This document shows, one piece after another, positions 1 to 9,368 of a DNA stretch of 64,000 bases. The stretch is taken from assembly GCF_007860095.1 (NCBI RefSeq), contig NZ_SJPT01000003.1, positions 81,664 to 145,663 of the forward strand, given 5' to 3'. Made by a program: the position numbers and the translations under genes. The notes under the pieces were generated by a model. The model had not been told where the DNA came from. It saw only the letters and a program-made list of their open reading frames with translations, and made no database searches. Position 1 is the first letter of the stretch. Each line of letters begins with the position of its first letter. The DNA comes from Novipirellula galeiformis (GTDB lineage Bacteria > Planctomycetota > Planctomycetia > Pirellulales > Pirellulaceae).

Positions 1-84
1 GACATTCAATGTTGGTGGCTTTTTTTCTTGAATTTTTTAAACGCTGCTTCGTGAATCACTCGGCAACGATCTGCTTCGAAGGGG

Positions 85-357
85 TTACGCCTTCGCGCCA
101 GCAGCTTTAACGAGCTTGCTCAGACGGCTTTTGGTGCGGGCCGCAGCATTGCGATGGATCACGTTCTTGCTGGCTGCGCGGTCCAGCTTTTTGACTGCCA
201 AACGGAATGCAGCTTGTGCCTTCTCGCCGTCACCGGTGGCTGCAGCTTCGCGGACACTACGGATCGTTGAGCGCATGTTGCTCTTGAGGGAACGGTTTAA
301 CAGACGTTGTTTGACGTTCTGACGAAGCCGTTTTTTTGCACTTTCGGTATTTGGCAT
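85..357 (-). CDS. rpsT: 30S ribosomal protein S20
   Basis: A 90-residue, very basic protein with the S20 pattern: an N-terminal [18 protein letters not shown] stretch, a central [13 protein letters not shown] helix and a C-terminal [16 protein letters not shown] segment. S20 binds 16S rRNA in the small ribosomal subunit. Length is normal for the family. It is transcribed leftwards, divergent from the cobA-hemD gene, with about 120 bp between the two starts that should hold both promoters. The ATG at 357 is the only sensible start. No clear intrinsic terminator is visible in the 84 bp left before the window edge. Confidence 0.96.
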   Translation of the reverse strand: MPNTESAKKRLRQNVKQRLLNRSLKSNMRSTIRSVREAAATGDGEKAQAAFRLAVKKLDRAASKNVIHRNAAARTKSRLSKLVKAAGAKA

Positions 358-476
358 CTTCGGTTTATCGCGCTCTGGTAGGCGTCCATCATCGGAAAAA
401 GGAAATTGAAGGTTCGATAGTATGCCACCCTGTCTGCCGTCTGTCCAGAGTGAACTTTTAAGGTGAAAATCAAACC

Positions 477-1976
477 ATGAACAGCATGGTCTATTTAATC
501 GGTGCCGGCCCAGGGGATCCTGGGCTTTTGACGCTTCGCGGGGCAGAGCTTTTGCGGAGGAGTGATGTCGTTTTGTACGACGGGCTAAGCAATGCCGAAT
601 TGCTCAAACACGCCCCTCGGGCAGAGCACATTTGCGTCGGAAAGCATGGCCAGCAAAGGATTTGGCGTCAGGAAGAGATCATCGAGGAAATGCTCAAGCA
701 TGCTCGAAATGGCCGAGTGGTCGCCCGTCTAAAGGGGGGGGATCCGGCGGTCTTTGCTCGCACCGCCGAAGAGGTCGACGCCTTGTCGAAGGCAGGCATC
801 CGCTACGAGATCGTGCCTGGAATTACGGCGGCTTTAGCGGCAGGTTCTTATGCGGGAATTCCCATCACGCACCGAAAATTGGCCTCCGCGGTCGCTTTGG
901 TCACCGGTCACGAGGAGCCGGGGAAGCCAGAATCGGCGCTGGATTGGCAGGCGTTGGCCCGATTTCCAGGGACGTTGGTGATCTACATGGGGGTCACAAC
1001 GGCCGAAACTTGGACGCGCTCGCTGATCGAAAACGGCAAACCGGCCGACACGCCGGTGGCCATTGTCCGCCGCTGTAGCCACCATGACCAACAAACGTTT
1101 CGCTGTCGGTTGGACGAGGTTGCCGATCGTTTGAGTCCGGCCAACAAAATTCGCCCCCCTGTGATCGTCATTATCGGACCGGTCGCCGAGTTGACCGAAA
1201 CGCGAAATTGGCTCGAACAGCGACCGTTATTTGGACAAACCGTTCTCGTCACCCGGCCGATCGAGCAAGCCGAAGAGCTCGCCTCGCCGTTGCGTGATCT
1301 CGGGGCGACCGTTTTAATCCAACCGGCAATCCAAATCGGACCGCCCGGCGATTGGGACGAGGTTGATGCCGCAATCGAGTCGCTTGCCCAACAAGATATT
1401 GTCATCTTTTTTAGCCGCAACGGAGTTCAGTACTTTCTTCAACGCGTGCTCGAAACGGGGCGTGACATGCGCGCCTTTGCCAATTGCAAGTTAACGTGTG
1501 TTGGAAAGCAGACCGCTGCGGCACTCGCCGACTTTCATTTGCACGCCGACATTGTGCCCCCTGACTTCACCGCTGAATCGCTTGTGGAAGAATTGAGGGG
1601 GCAGGTCGAGGGTAAACGGATCACCATTGTTCGCGCGAGCCGCGGTCGCGACCTGCTTTATGAATCGCTACAACAGGCCGGGGCCGACGTAACCCAAGTG
1701 GTCGCGTATGCGCACACCGATGTGACCACTCCTGATCCCCAAGTCCTGCAATGGGCCAAACAGGGGCAAATCGATTGGATCACGTTGACCAGTAGCGCGA
1801 CGGCGGAAAGTTTGCACCAAATGCTCGGTGAGTCGATGCAGCAAGCGAAGCTGGCGACCTTGAGTCCGATCACTTCCGCGGCGGTGCGTAAACTCGGTTA
1901 CACGGTCGCATGTGAAGCAGACCCGTACACGATCGAGTCGTTGATCCAAGCGCTTGTGAAATCCAATCTTACTTAG
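477..1976 (+). CDS. cobA-hemD: Uroporphyrinogen-III C-methyltransferase / uroporphyrinogen-III synthase fusion
   Basis: A 499-residue bifunctional tetrapyrrole enzyme. Residues 1 to about 240 are SUMT (CobA/SirA type), with the SAM-binding [14 protein letters not shown] loop, [12 protein letters not shown] and VPGITAA. Residues about 250-499 are HemD-like: [15 protein letters not shown] opens the domain and [12 protein letters not shown] lies near its end. HemD closes hydroxymethylbilane to uroporphyrinogen III, and SUMT methylates it to precorrin-2 for siroheme. An AAGGTG SD-like sequence lies about 12 nt before the ATG. It is the first gene of a co-directional group with mobA and moeA. This pairing suggests cofactor supply for assimilatory nitrate/nitrite (or sulfite) reductases, whose structural genes are not in view. 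Confidence 0.95.
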   Translation: MNSMVYLIGAGPGDPGLLTLRGAELLRRSDVVLYDGLSNAELLKHAPRAEHICVGKHGQQRIWRQEEIIEEMLKHARNGRVVARLKGGDPAVFARTAEEVDALSKAGIRYEIVPGITAALAAGSYAGIPITHRKLASAVALVTGHEEPGKPESALDWQALARFPGTLVIYMGVTTAETWTRSLIENGKPADTPVAIVRRCSHHDQQTFRCRLDEVADRLSPANKIRPPVIVIIGPVAELTETRNWLEQRPLFGQTVLVTRPIEQAEELASPLRDLGATVLIQPAIQIGPPGDWDEVDAAIESLAQQDIVIFFSRNGVQYFLQRVLETGRDMRAFANCKLTCVGKQTAAALADFHLHADIVPPDFTAESLVEELRGQVEGKRITIVRASRGRDLLYESLQQAGADVTQVVAYAHTDVTTPDPQVLQWAKQGQIDWITLTSSATAESLHQMLGESMQQAKLATLSPITSAAVRKLGYTVACEADPYTIESLIQALVKSNLT

Positions 1977-1992
1977 AAAGGAAGTCGTTTCG

Positions 1993-2307
1993 ATGATTCC
2001 AAAATCGTATAAACAGATGCACAAAAGTTATCCCGAATACATGCAAGCGTATGAATCGTTTGGCGAGGAGGCGCGTAAAGCCGGCCCCCTTTCGCCGCGT
2101 GAAGTCGCCTTGGTCAAGCTGGCCATCTCCTTGGGCGCAGGTCTCGAAGGCGCAGCCCATTCCCACACGCGAAAAGCGCTCGAGGCCGGTTGCACTGCGG
2201 ATGAACTGCGGCATGTTGCAGTCGTTTCCGCGCCCACGATCGGGTTTCCGACGATGATGCGTGCACGATCCTGGGTCGAAGATGTCCTCGAAAAACAAGC
2301 CAAGTGA
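1993..2307 (+). CDS. Carboxymuconolactone decarboxylase/AhpD-like protein
   Basis: A 104-residue protein with the CMD/AhpD fold pattern: an N-terminal helical segment, LSPREVALVKLAISLGAGLEGAAHSH, then KALEAGCTADELRHV. AhpD proteins use a CxxC pair. Here only a single Cys is visible (in the EAGCTADEL segment) and no CxxC, so alkylhydroperoxidase activity is doubtful. It starts 16 bp after cobA-hemD and is followed 13 bp later by the preferred mobA start, so it is probably co-transcribed. The role inside a siroheme/Moco group is unknown. The family call is firm, the function is not. Confidence 0.85.
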   Translation: MIPKSYKQMHKSYPEYMQAYESFGEEARKAGPLSPREVALVKLAISLGAGLEGAAHSHTRKALEAGCTADELRHVAVVSAPTIGFPTMMRARSWVEDVLEKQAK

Positions 2308-2320
2308 GCGAGGCGCGACC

Positions 2321-2911
2321 GTGAACCTGTCGGCCACGTCGCTCGATGATGCTGGCAAGCAACGCTTACTCGGGGTCGTGTTGTGCGGTGGAAAATCCTC
2401 GCGAATGGGCCGCGACAAAGCAGCGTTGGCACACCCCAGTGGACAAACCTTTTTGAGCCACGCGATCAAGCGACTTGCTAATGTTTGTGACGCGGTCGTC
2501 GTCAGTGGGGATTCTACGGTGGCTCACGCAGTTCCCACGATTGTGGATCCCGTCGCACATCGCGGTCCGGCGACGGGAATCGCGGCGGCACTTGATTATG
2601 CAATCCGTCACGGTTTTGACGCTTGCTTTGTCACGCCCGTGGACATGCCGATGTTGAGCGGGAAAGATTTGGAATCGCTGAAAGAGGACTGGCACGCCCG
2701 GGATCAAATCACCGTTGCTGAGTCCGATGGACTAGAACCTTTAGTCGGAATTTACCCGATTCGTTTTGCGGGCCCGCTTCGACAATTGGCTGAATCCGAA
2801 AGCCGTAGTTTGTTTCGCTGGCTCGGATCCCATGATCACCACCGCGTGACGTTATCAGCGGCTTGTTGCCACAACATTAACACTCCTGAAGATTTAACGG
2901 ATGTCAGCTAA
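2321..2911 (+). CDS. mobA: Molybdenum cofactor guanylyltransferase
   Basis: About 196 residues from the GTG at 2321. It transfers GMP from GTP to molybdopterin. The diagnostic nucleotide-binding motif LCGGKSSRMGRDKA comes shortly after the start, followed by DPVAHRGPATGI and VTPVDMPML (the metal-binding Asp region). In-frame ATGs at 2261 and 2282 would overlap the preceding gene. The GTG is preferred because a GCGAGG sequence sits about 7 nt upstream and it avoids the overlap. The C-terminal LEPLVGIYPI and NINTPEDL fit MobA. The stop overlaps the moeA start by 11 bp, which points to translational coupling. Confidence 0.92.
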   Translation: MNLSATSLDDAGKQRLLGVVLCGGKSSRMGRDKAALAHPSGQTFLSHAIKRLANVCDAVVVSGDSTVAHAVPTIVDPVAHRGPATGIAAALDYAIRHGFDACFVTPVDMPMLSGKDLESLKEDWHARDQITVAESDGLEPLVGIYPIRFAGPLRQLAESESRSLFRWLGSHDHHRVTLSAACCHNINTPEDLTDVS

Positions 2912-4106
2912 AAAGTTTGCCTTTTGTAGCCCCGAGGAAGCGATCACCGCACTGGCGGCACGACTGAGTATCGTCGAGGTCGAAGACGCGGTGCAGGCGT
3001 GTCTTGGCCGGGTGCTCGCCGAAGACGTGATTGCCGATCGCGACAGTCCCGCTGCGGATGTTTCGGCGATGGACGGTTACGCCATCCGGCGGAGTGACTT
3101 GCGTCTGGGCGAATCGATTCCTGTCGCGGGGGAAAGCGTTCCCGGAGCCCCGCCGCCGCCGATGAAGGCGGGATCCATCATGCGTATCTTCACCGGGGCG
3201 CTGGTGCCCGATGGAGCCGACGCGGTGGTGAAACGTGAAGATACCGAAGAGTTGGAAAACGCGATTCGGTTTTTAGAGGTGGCGATGTCGACTCCGACGG
3301 GCGAGAACATTCGCCGCGCTGGTGAGAATGCAAAATCGGGTAGTCGTGTTCTCGCCGCAGGGGTTCAAATCAATGCGGCTCATCGCGCTACGATGGCAAA
3401 TTTCGGCTGTTATCAAGCAACGGTTTACTCGCCGGTTCGCGTTACCCTGATCACGACGGGGGATGAAGTGGGTGTTTTCGACAAGGAAGCACCGAAGCCT
3501 TGGCAGCTTCGTAACAGCAACCAAATTGCGTTGGCCTCGTTGTTTGAGTCAAAGCCTTGGATCACGATCAACGCGGTTCATCATGCATGCGACGATCGTG
3601 AAACGCTCACCGCTTTGTTATCCGGTCTGCTGCCGCAAACCGATGCGGTCATCATGACGGGTGGCGTGTCGATGGGCGATTACGACTATGTGCCCGATGG
3701 AGTACGCGATGTTGGCGGCGAGGTGGTCTTTCATGGGCTGCCGATTCGGCCCGGGAAACCCATTCTCGGTGCCGCCACCGAAGAGGGGAAGTTGATTCTC
3801 GGCTTGCCCGGCAATCCCGTCAGCGCGGTGATCGGGGGACTTCGGTTTGCGTTGCCGCTATTAGCAAAGCAAAGTGGTCAAGTGAACTGGCGTCCGCGGT
3901 GCACGCAGGTTCGACTGGAAAACCCTGGCGAAAAAACGTTGCCGCTGTGGTGGTTGCGACTTGTCACGATGACGGCGCACGGGACGGCGGAACCGGTGCA
4001 TAGCCAAGGCTCGGGAGACCTTGTTTCGTTGGGACAAAGCTCAGGCGTTGTCGAAATCCCCGCAGGGGAATCAGGCGAGGGACTATGGCCGTACTACGCA
4101 TGGTAG
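2901..4106 (+). CDS. moeA: Molybdopterin molybdenumtransferase
   Basis: A 401-residue MoeA, which inserts molybdate into adenylyl-molybdopterin. Motifs in order: VSAMDGYAIR near residue 55, IFTGALVPDGADAVVKRED, VTLITTGDEV, MTGGVSMGDYDYVPD, IRPGKPILG and LGLPGNPVSAV. The C-terminal MoeA domain IV is present and the length is typical. It overlaps mobA by 11 bp and is the last recognisable cofactor gene of the group. With mobA upstream, the mature cofactor is expected to be the MGD form. Confidence 0.95.
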   Translation: MSAKKFAFCSPEEAITALAARLSIVEVEDAVQACLGRVLAEDVIADRDSPAADVSAMDGYAIRRSDLRLGESIPVAGESVPGAPPPPMKAGSIMRIFTGALVPDGADAVVKREDTEELENAIRFLEVAMSTPTGENIRRAGENAKSGSRVLAAGVQINAAHRATMANFGCYQATVYSPVRVTLITTGDEVGVFDKEAPKPWQLRNSNQIALASLFESKPWITINAVHHACDDRETLTALLSGLLPQTDAVIMTGGVSMGDYDYVPDGVRDVGGEVVFHGLPIRPGKPILGAATEEGKLILGLPGNPVSAVIGGLRFALPLLAKQSGQVNWRPRCTQVRLENPGEKTLPLWWLRLVTMTAHGTAEPVHSQGSGDLVSLGQSSGVVEIPAGESGEGLWPYYAW

Positions 4107-4155
4107 GAAAGCCGACCGTTTCAGACACCCGACCTTGGACCGCTGGGATGACACG

Positions 4156-4719
4156 ATGACCGATGGTATTAATCCTTACCAGCCGGTGGTGATCCACTCG
4201 GAGGCTTCCGTTAGCAGCGGCGATGAAGATGTTTGGTTTTCGGCAACGAGGGCGCAATTCAAGTTTGCCGAATCGCAGTTTCTGTTGCGCCGGTATTCCT
4301 ATCGATTGTTCTTTGGTTCACTTGTGATGATCCTCTGTAGTGTGGCCGCGATTGTCATCACGCTTGCCCGGTTCGATAGTCCATTAGGTTTTGTCGCGGC
4401 GTTGTTGGGATCGATGGGGATATCGACATGCCTTTACCTCGCCATGGTGCACCGTGCCAAAGCCCGGATTCGCCAACGGCTGCTCGACCATGGTCTGCAA
4501 CACGATGTGCAGTGCTCGCTCCGCTTGGATTCCGGCCGACTCGAGTTGTCAACGCCGTTGGGAGTCTATGCGTGGGATACGGCCACCCTCAAAGCGTATC
4601 GAACTCGAAAGGGATTGCTGGTCTGTCCTGAGCCTTTTCTGTACGCGTTCATTCCCAAGCGGAGTGATTTTCGGGATGGAGACTACAACGCGTTTTGCGC
4701 TCGATTGTTTGGCCGGTGA
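4156..4719 (+). CDS. YcxB-like membrane protein with NPYQ-type N-terminus
   Basis: From the ATG at 4156 the protein is about 187 residues. It opens MTDGINPYQPVV, a variant of the NPYQ/NPYxxP opening I associate with planctomycete membrane proteins. A cytoplasmic segment (FSATRAQFKFAESQFLL) is followed by two hydrophobic helices (about residues 50-95) and a soluble tail with GRLELSTPLGVYAWDTATLKAYRTRKG and FLYAFIPKRSDF, the layout of YcxB-like C-terminal domains. The frame is open upstream to 4021, inside moeA, but that extension has no support. Function is unknown. It lies 49 bp after moeA on the same strand, possibly as read-through. Confidence 0.75.
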   Translation: MTDGINPYQPVVIHSEASVSSGDEDVWFSATRAQFKFAESQFLLRRYSYRLFFGSLVMILCSVAAIVITLARFDSPLGFVAALLGSMGISTCLYLAMVHRAKARIRQRLLDHGLQHDVQCSLRLDSGRLELSTPLGVYAWDTATLKAYRTRKGLLVCPEPFLYAFIPKRSDFRDGDYNAFCARLFGR

Positions 4720-4765
4720 AGGCTAGTCGAGCGTGCAGGGATCGCTGCAGGGATCGCGGAATCCG

Positions 4766-6151
4766 CTAAGCGATGATGGCGTTGGCCACGTTGCCATGCA
4801 CGTCGGTCAAACGGAAGTCGCGACCGGCATAGCGATAGGTCAATTGTTCGTGATCCAAGCCGAGCAGATTCAGGATCGTGGCGTGCCAATCATGGATATG
4901 GCACTTGTCTTGGACCGCCGCGTAGCCGTGTTCGTCGGTCGCCCCGTAGCTGAACCCGCCCTTGACGCCTCCGCCTGCCATCCAGGTCGTGTAACCCTTG
5001 TTGTTGTGATCGCGTCCGTCGCCGTTTTGAGCTGCCGGGGTGCGCCCAAATTCGCCTCCCCAAATTACCAACGTGTCTTTGAGCATGTCGCGTTGTTTCA
5101 AGTCGTTGAGTAAACCTGCGATCGGTTTGTCAATTTCGTTGCAGCGATTGGGTAGGTCGGTCGAGAGGTTGGTGTGATGATCCCAACCGCCATGGTTGAT
5201 TTCCACGAAACGTACTCCCGACTCGACAAACCGACGGGCCAGCAGACATTGACGACCGAAACGTTGAGTGTCACCACCGTCGGCACCATACATGCGAAGC
5301 GTCGCCTCGGATTCGCCCGACAAGTCCATCAACTCGGGCATCGTGTCTTGCATTCGAAACGCAAGCTCGTACGATTCGATGATCCCTTCGACGCCAGGTT
5401 GGTGTTCCTCGCGACGAAGTTTTTCTTGATTGAGCGATTGGATCAAATCTAATTGTTGGCGTTGTTGTTTGGGGGTGAATCGCGGGTTTGCGATATCGGG
5501 GACGACCGATCCGCCACCCATCCGCCCTCCCCCGCCGCGACGAGCCACCGCGTTGATGGGAGTGCCGCCGTAGATCGCGGGCAAAAATGCACTGCCGTAC
5601 GATTGAGATTGACCGGCCGCTGCACTGAGCGAAATGAACCCCGGCATGCTGTCGTTCTCGGTCCCTAATCCGTACAACGTCCACGCACCGATCGAAGGGC
5701 GGACGAACTGGGACGTTCCCGTGTGCATCTGGGTTTGTGCCGCGGGGTGGACGGGTTGGTCACAATGCATCGACCGGATTAAACACAACTCGTCCGCGTG
5801 CGCCGACACACTTGGAAACAGATCTGAGATCCACAGCCCGCTTTCGCCGCGCTGTTTGAAATCCCATTGCGAACCCAACAGCTTGCCACCGTATTGGCCG
5901 CTTTTGCCATGATCCGTTGTGAGTTGAGGCTTGTAATCAAACGTGTCCACATGCGACGGAGCCCCGGTCATGCAGAGAAAGATGACCCGCTTTGCCGATG
6001 CCGGAAAATGGGGCGTCTTGGGCGACAGTGGGTGCTCGTTGGATTGCGGGGGCTTCGCATTCGCCATACTCGAGAGCCCGGCAAAGGCGAGGTAACCAAA
6101 ACCAGCCGAAACGCTTTGCAGTGCGGTACGCCGCGAGAGTCGAATTGTCAT
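4766..6151 (-). CDS. DUF1501 domain protein with Tat signal
   Basis: A 461-residue protein starting with a twin-arginine-like signal (RLSRRTALQSVSAGFGYLAFAGLSS). The DUF1501 hallmarks follow: AKRVIFLCMTGAPSHVDTFDYKP, SVSAHADELCLIRSM, FVEINHGGWDHH and LVIWGGEFGRTP...NGDGRDHNNKGY. The fold is alkaline-phosphatase/sulfatase-like. In planctomycetes these proteins are nearly always paired with a DUF1549/DUF1553 cytochrome protein, as here: that gene is immediately upstream on the same strand. The 231-bp gap between the two carries a palindromic repeat (6273-6341). It is probably exported and part of a surface or periplasmic degradative complex; the substrate is not known. Confidence 0.93.
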   Translation of the reverse strand: MTIRLSRRTALQSVSAGFGYLAFAGLSSMANAKPPQSNEHPLSPKTPHFPASAKRVIFLCMTGAPSHVDTFDYKPQLTTDHGKSGQYGGKLLGSQWDFKQRGESGLWISDLFPSVSAHADELCLIRSMHCDQPVHPAAQTQMHTGTSQFVRPSIGAWTLYGLGTENDSMPGFISLSAAAGQSQSYGSAFLPAIYGGTPINAVARRGGGGRMGGGSVVPDIANPRFTPKQQRQQLDLIQSLNQEKLRREEHQPGVEGIIESYELAFRMQDTMPELMDLSGESEATLRMYGADGGDTQRFGRQCLLARRFVESGVRFVEINHGGWDHHTNLSTDLPNRCNEIDKPIAGLLNDLKQRDMLKDTLVIWGGEFGRTPAAQNGDGRDHNNKGYTTWMAGGGVKGGFSYGATDEHGYAAVQDKCHIHDWHATILNLLGLDHEQLTYRYAGRDFRLTDVHGNVANAIIA

Positions 6152-6382
6152 GGTGAGACCTTGTTCCGTCGTGTCGAGGGCAGCAGGGAGATAGGTAATG
6201 GGTGATGGTTTGGATCGAGCGGGCCGATCCGTTGGTTTTGAAGTTGTGCTGTTACCGTTTTTCCCGGCACATCACTACCCGAAGCATCAGCGAGGGACCA
6301 AGTCGAGATCGAGATTCCCTCGCGGACGCTTCGGGTTGTGAAAAACTCGCAACTTCAAAATCCGTTGGCAATGACTCACACG
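6152..6382. other. Gap between paired DUF1549 and DUF1501 genes
   Basis: The gap separates two genes normally found as a pair. Apart from the inverted repeat at 6273-6341 I see no gene, riboswitch or clear terminator. If the two genes form one transcript the repeat lies inside the mRNA and could act as a stabilising or attenuating hairpin. That is inference. Confidence 0.5.
6273..6341. repeat. Dispersed palindromic repeat, copy A
   Basis: Left arm TACCCGAAGCATCAGCGAGG and right arm CCTCGCGGACGCTTCGGGTT are imperfect inverted copies separated by about 29 bp. Related elements lie at 9196-9257, 27588-27657 and 46167-46232. When read through, these elements encode TRS(I/V)SEGPSRDR...SLADA, which makes short spurious frames. 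Confidence 0.85.
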
Positions 6383-9061
6383 TCAATCCAAATAACGAAA
6401 TTCGGCAGACGCCAGCAACGATTGGCAAATCGCCGAAAGCGTTTTGGTGGCTCGCACCGATTCATGACCAGCGACCTGGAATTGCTCTGCAAACGACTCG
6501 ATCGCAGCCACTTCGGATGGATAAGGATCACGGCTGTAGAGCGTTCGAAACAACATCTTGATTTGTTCATCACGATGTGGGCTCGACAACAAGACACGTT
6601 TCGCCAAGGCATCGGATTGGTTCAGCACAAACGAATTGTTCATCATGAACAACGATTGATTGGGAGTGCTAGACGATTCGCGTGCTCCGACAATCATGCT
6701 CGGTTCAGCAAAGTCGAACACCTTCAATGCTCGCGGTTCTTGTCCTCGTACGATCGGCATGTAAATGCTGCGGAAGGTCGCGGCGGTCATGTCGAGTCGA
6801 TCGCCACCGCTGCGTCGGTTCGCCAAAGCTTGCTCCATCATGGGACGCAGCATCCCCGGTCGCCCCATCATCGGCCCATTATTCATTGGCCCATCATTCA
6901 TCACTCCAGCGGTGCCGATTCGGTTCATCCCGATCGCATCTCGGCCCACACCCTGCGCGGTCAAAAGCGAAGCGGGGTTAAACAGATTGCCGTCGCGGAC
7001 TCGCATGTAGCCCACCTTGGCGACTTCGGATCCACGGGGACGTTGGAGGTCGAGATTTCCAGAAGCAAAAAGCATCGCATCGCGAAGCGCCTCGGCGTCG
7101 AGTCGCCGGGGAGTGGCTCGCCAGTATTGCTCGTTATCGGGATCTTGTTCGAAGTGGGCTTGGTCAAACCGGGTGCTGATCCGATAGACTCGCGAGGTTG
7201 CAACGAGACGCACCATCGACTTGACGGACCATCCTGAATCCATGAATTCGATTGCCAAGGTATCGAGCAATTCGGGATGCGTCGGCGGTTGTCCCGTCGC
7301 TCCAAAATTCTCGGGCGAGCGAACGATCCCGTGGCCGATTAAATGTTGCCAGATTCGGTTCACCATCACCCGGGCGGTTAGCGGGTTGTCGCGGCTGGCA
7401 ATCCACTGGGCGAGTTCGAGGCGTCCACTGGATTGAGCGGGGATCGCGGGGGCTTGCTCGCTCAGCACGCGGGGAAAACCTCGCGGCACGATTTGCGCCG
7501 GTTGAGCGACTTCGCCACGCACCAGGACGCGCACATCACGAGGCTGCTCGACCGCTTGGACGCCCATGCAATACGAGTTCGGATTGCCCGCCTTGTCGAC
7601 GCCACCGAGGATCGAGGACAACGCTTCGGCCTTGCTTTGCAGACGGACGAAGTTTTGCACCGAGACGTTATTGGACGCAGCGTTTTGGCGACGATTTCGG
7701 CGATATTCGACTAACGCCTCGATCGTTTCCTCAAGCTCGGCATTCAGTGTGGCGAGCTCCTTCGTCGAGAAGCGGCGGTCGAATTCGTTGGGGTCTTCCA
7801 CCGGCAAACGCAACAGGTTGCTGGAATGGCGATTTTGGGCGCCGCGGATGTTCCCATACTTCGACGCCGGGGTTCCGTAATAGGCGATTGTATTGTGGAA
7901 AATGCCAGCTAATGCGTAGTAGTCGGTTTGCGGGATCGGATCAAATTTATGGTCGTGGCACCGCGCACATGCTACCGAAGTGCCCAGCATCGCACGGGTG
8001 GTCGTGTCGATTTGTTCGTCGATCAGGTCGGCAGTGAATTGAGTCTGATTTTGTTCCGCCAAACTCTTCGGACCGATCGCTAAAAAGCCGGTCGCGATCA
8101 AGTTCTCGGCCCATTGGGCATCCGAATCGGCGGGTAACAAATCGCCCGCGAGTTGCTCTTTTAAAAATCGATCGTAGGGTTTGTCTTCGTTGAACGCGTC
8201 GATGACATAGTCGCGGTAACGCCACGCATGGGGAAAGGTCATGTTGACTTCGCGGCCATTGGATTCGGCATAGCGAACCACGTCTAACCAGTGACGTCCC
8301 CAGCGTTCACCAAATTGTGGCTTTTCGAGCAATCGATCGACAACGTACGCGATCGCGTTGTCGGGATCGTCGTGGTAGTGCTTTTCGAAATACTCGAGCT
8401 GTTCCAGACTTGGTGGCAAGCCGATCAGGTCAAAGCACAAGCGACGCAGGATTTGCTGTGGCTCGGCATCGGCGGCGGGCTTCATCCCCGACGCTTCGAG
8501 CTTGGCAAGGATGAAGGGATCGACCACGGTGCGAGACCATTGGGCATGTTGAACCGCCGGAGCCGCCGATTTCTGTGGCAGCTTGTAAGCCCAGAACTCC
8601 GCTTTGGCTTGCTCGATGTCTTCGTCACTGATTTGGGTTTTCAGCACTGAAGGGGCCGTGATGCGAGGATCCGGTGCTCCCATTTCGATCCAAGTGCGAA
8701 AGTCGGCGATCACATTTTCGGAAAGCTTTCGCTTCGGTGGCATCACGAAATCTTGATGGGTGATCGCGTTGTACAGCAGGCTTTCGTCGAGATCTCCCGG
8801 AACGATGGCTGCCCCACTATTGCCTCCCATTTCGGCGAGCTCTTTGGTGTCGAGTCGTAAGCCCCCTTTGGCGTTGCCCGTTTGAGTGGAGTGGCATCCA
8901 TAGCACTCTTTGACAAGCACTGGCCGGATCTTTGCTTCAAAGAAATCACGCTGGGATTGCGTCAGCGTTTCGGTCGCCCCGAGATTGGCTGAGCCATCGG
9001 GCCAGCAAACTAGGAACCAGCAAAGTAGGGTCAAGGACGCACACGTGGCCGATCGAAACAT
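6383..9061 (-). CDS. Planctomycete cytochrome (PSCyt1)-DUF1549-DUF1553 protein
   Basis: About 892 residues from the ATG at 9061, chosen because it gives a signal peptide (MFRSATCASLTLLCWFLVCW). A PSCyt1 region follows with a heme-type CYGCH motif, then PPKRKLSENVIADFRTWIEMGAPDP. The DUF1549 domain has RRLCFDLIGLPPS, FGERWGRHWLDVVRYAES, a second CARCH motif and DHKFDPIPQTDYYAL. The DUF1553 domain at the C-terminus has PLTARVMVNRIWQHLIGHGIV, FGATGQPPTHPELLD and SKMVRL-like segments, ending with NSFVLNQSDALAKR. It is presumably an exported c-type heme protein linked to polymer catabolism and to the DUF1501 partner. The open frame runs upstream to 9172, but that part crosses the promoter region. 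Confidence 0.93.
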   Translation of the reverse strand: MFRSATCASLTLLCWFLVCWPDGSANLGATETLTQSQRDFFEAKIRPVLVKECYGCHSTQTGNAKGGLRLDTKELAEMGGNSGAAIVPGDLDESLLYNAITHQDFVMPPKRKLSENVIADFRTWIEMGAPDPRITAPSVLKTQISDEDIEQAKAEFWAYKLPQKSAAPAVQHAQWSRTVVDPFILAKLEASGMKPAADAEPQQILRRLCFDLIGLPPSLEQLEYFEKHYHDDPDNAIAYVVDRLLEKPQFGERWGRHWLDVVRYAESNGREVNMTFPHAWRYRDYVIDAFNEDKPYDRFLKEQLAGDLLPADSDAQWAENLIATGFLAIGPKSLAEQNQTQFTADLIDEQIDTTTRAMLGTSVACARCHDHKFDPIPQTDYYALAGIFHNTIAYYGTPASKYGNIRGAQNRHSSNLLRLPVEDPNEFDRRFSTKELATLNAELEETIEALVEYRRNRRQNAASNNVSVQNFVRLQSKAEALSSILGGVDKAGNPNSYCMGVQAVEQPRDVRVLVRGEVAQPAQIVPRGFPRVLSEQAPAIPAQSSGRLELAQWIASRDNPLTARVMVNRIWQHLIGHGIVRSPENFGATGQPPTHPELLDTLAIEFMDSGWSVKSMVRLVATSRVYRISTRFDQAHFEQDPDNEQYWRATPRRLDAEALRDAMLFASGNLDLQRPRGSEVAKVGYMRVRDGNLFNPASLLTAQGVGRDAIGMNRIGTAGVMNDGPMNNGPMMGRPGMLRPMMEQALANRRSGGDRLDMTAATFRSIYMPIVRGQEPRALKVFDFAEPSMIVGARESSSTPNQSLFMMNNSFVLNQSDALAKRVLLSSPHRDEQIKMLFRTLYSRDPYPSEVAAIESFAEQFQVAGHESVRATKTLSAICQSLLASAEFRYLD

Positions 9062-9195
9062 GATGGATGCCCGAGTGGAAGATAAGAAGAGATCTTCGAA
9101 GCCAATGTAATGATAACGCATCACACCGCTGCTTTTCTTCAAACCCCACTGTGTAGAAAACAGACCGCCCAATCGACCGTTAACCTGGAAATTTC

Positions 9196-9257
9196 ATAAC
9201 CCATCGCGTCAGCGAGGAAATTTCACGCTTGATGGGGCCCTCGCCGACGCGATTTGA
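9196..9257. repeat. Dispersed palindromic repeat, copy D (diverged)
   Basis: ATAACCCATCGCGTCAGCGAGG and the distal CCTCGCCGACGCGATTTG share the core (GCGTCAGCGAGG / CCTCGCTGACGC) of the other three copies, but the outer arm CCGAAG is replaced by ATCGCG in both arms. The compensatory change suggests that the hairpin itself is kept. Confidence 0.7.
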
Positions 9258-9368
9258 CGTTGCGTTTTTGTATTGAGGGCATTTTGAAAAAGGACGTGGG
9301 ATGCATGCTGTAGCTGTGTTTACAAGAACGCGGTCCACCGCGAACGCGACGGTCACTACATCAAACGA

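Noticed and set aside
1..84. Terminator of rpsT
   Set aside because: Only T/A-rich runs and a CGAAGCAG direct repeat are seen; no convincing stem.
6338..7237. Plus-strand open frame of about 300 codons
   Set aside because: Antisense to the end of the DUF1549/DUF1553 gene; no recognisable motif.
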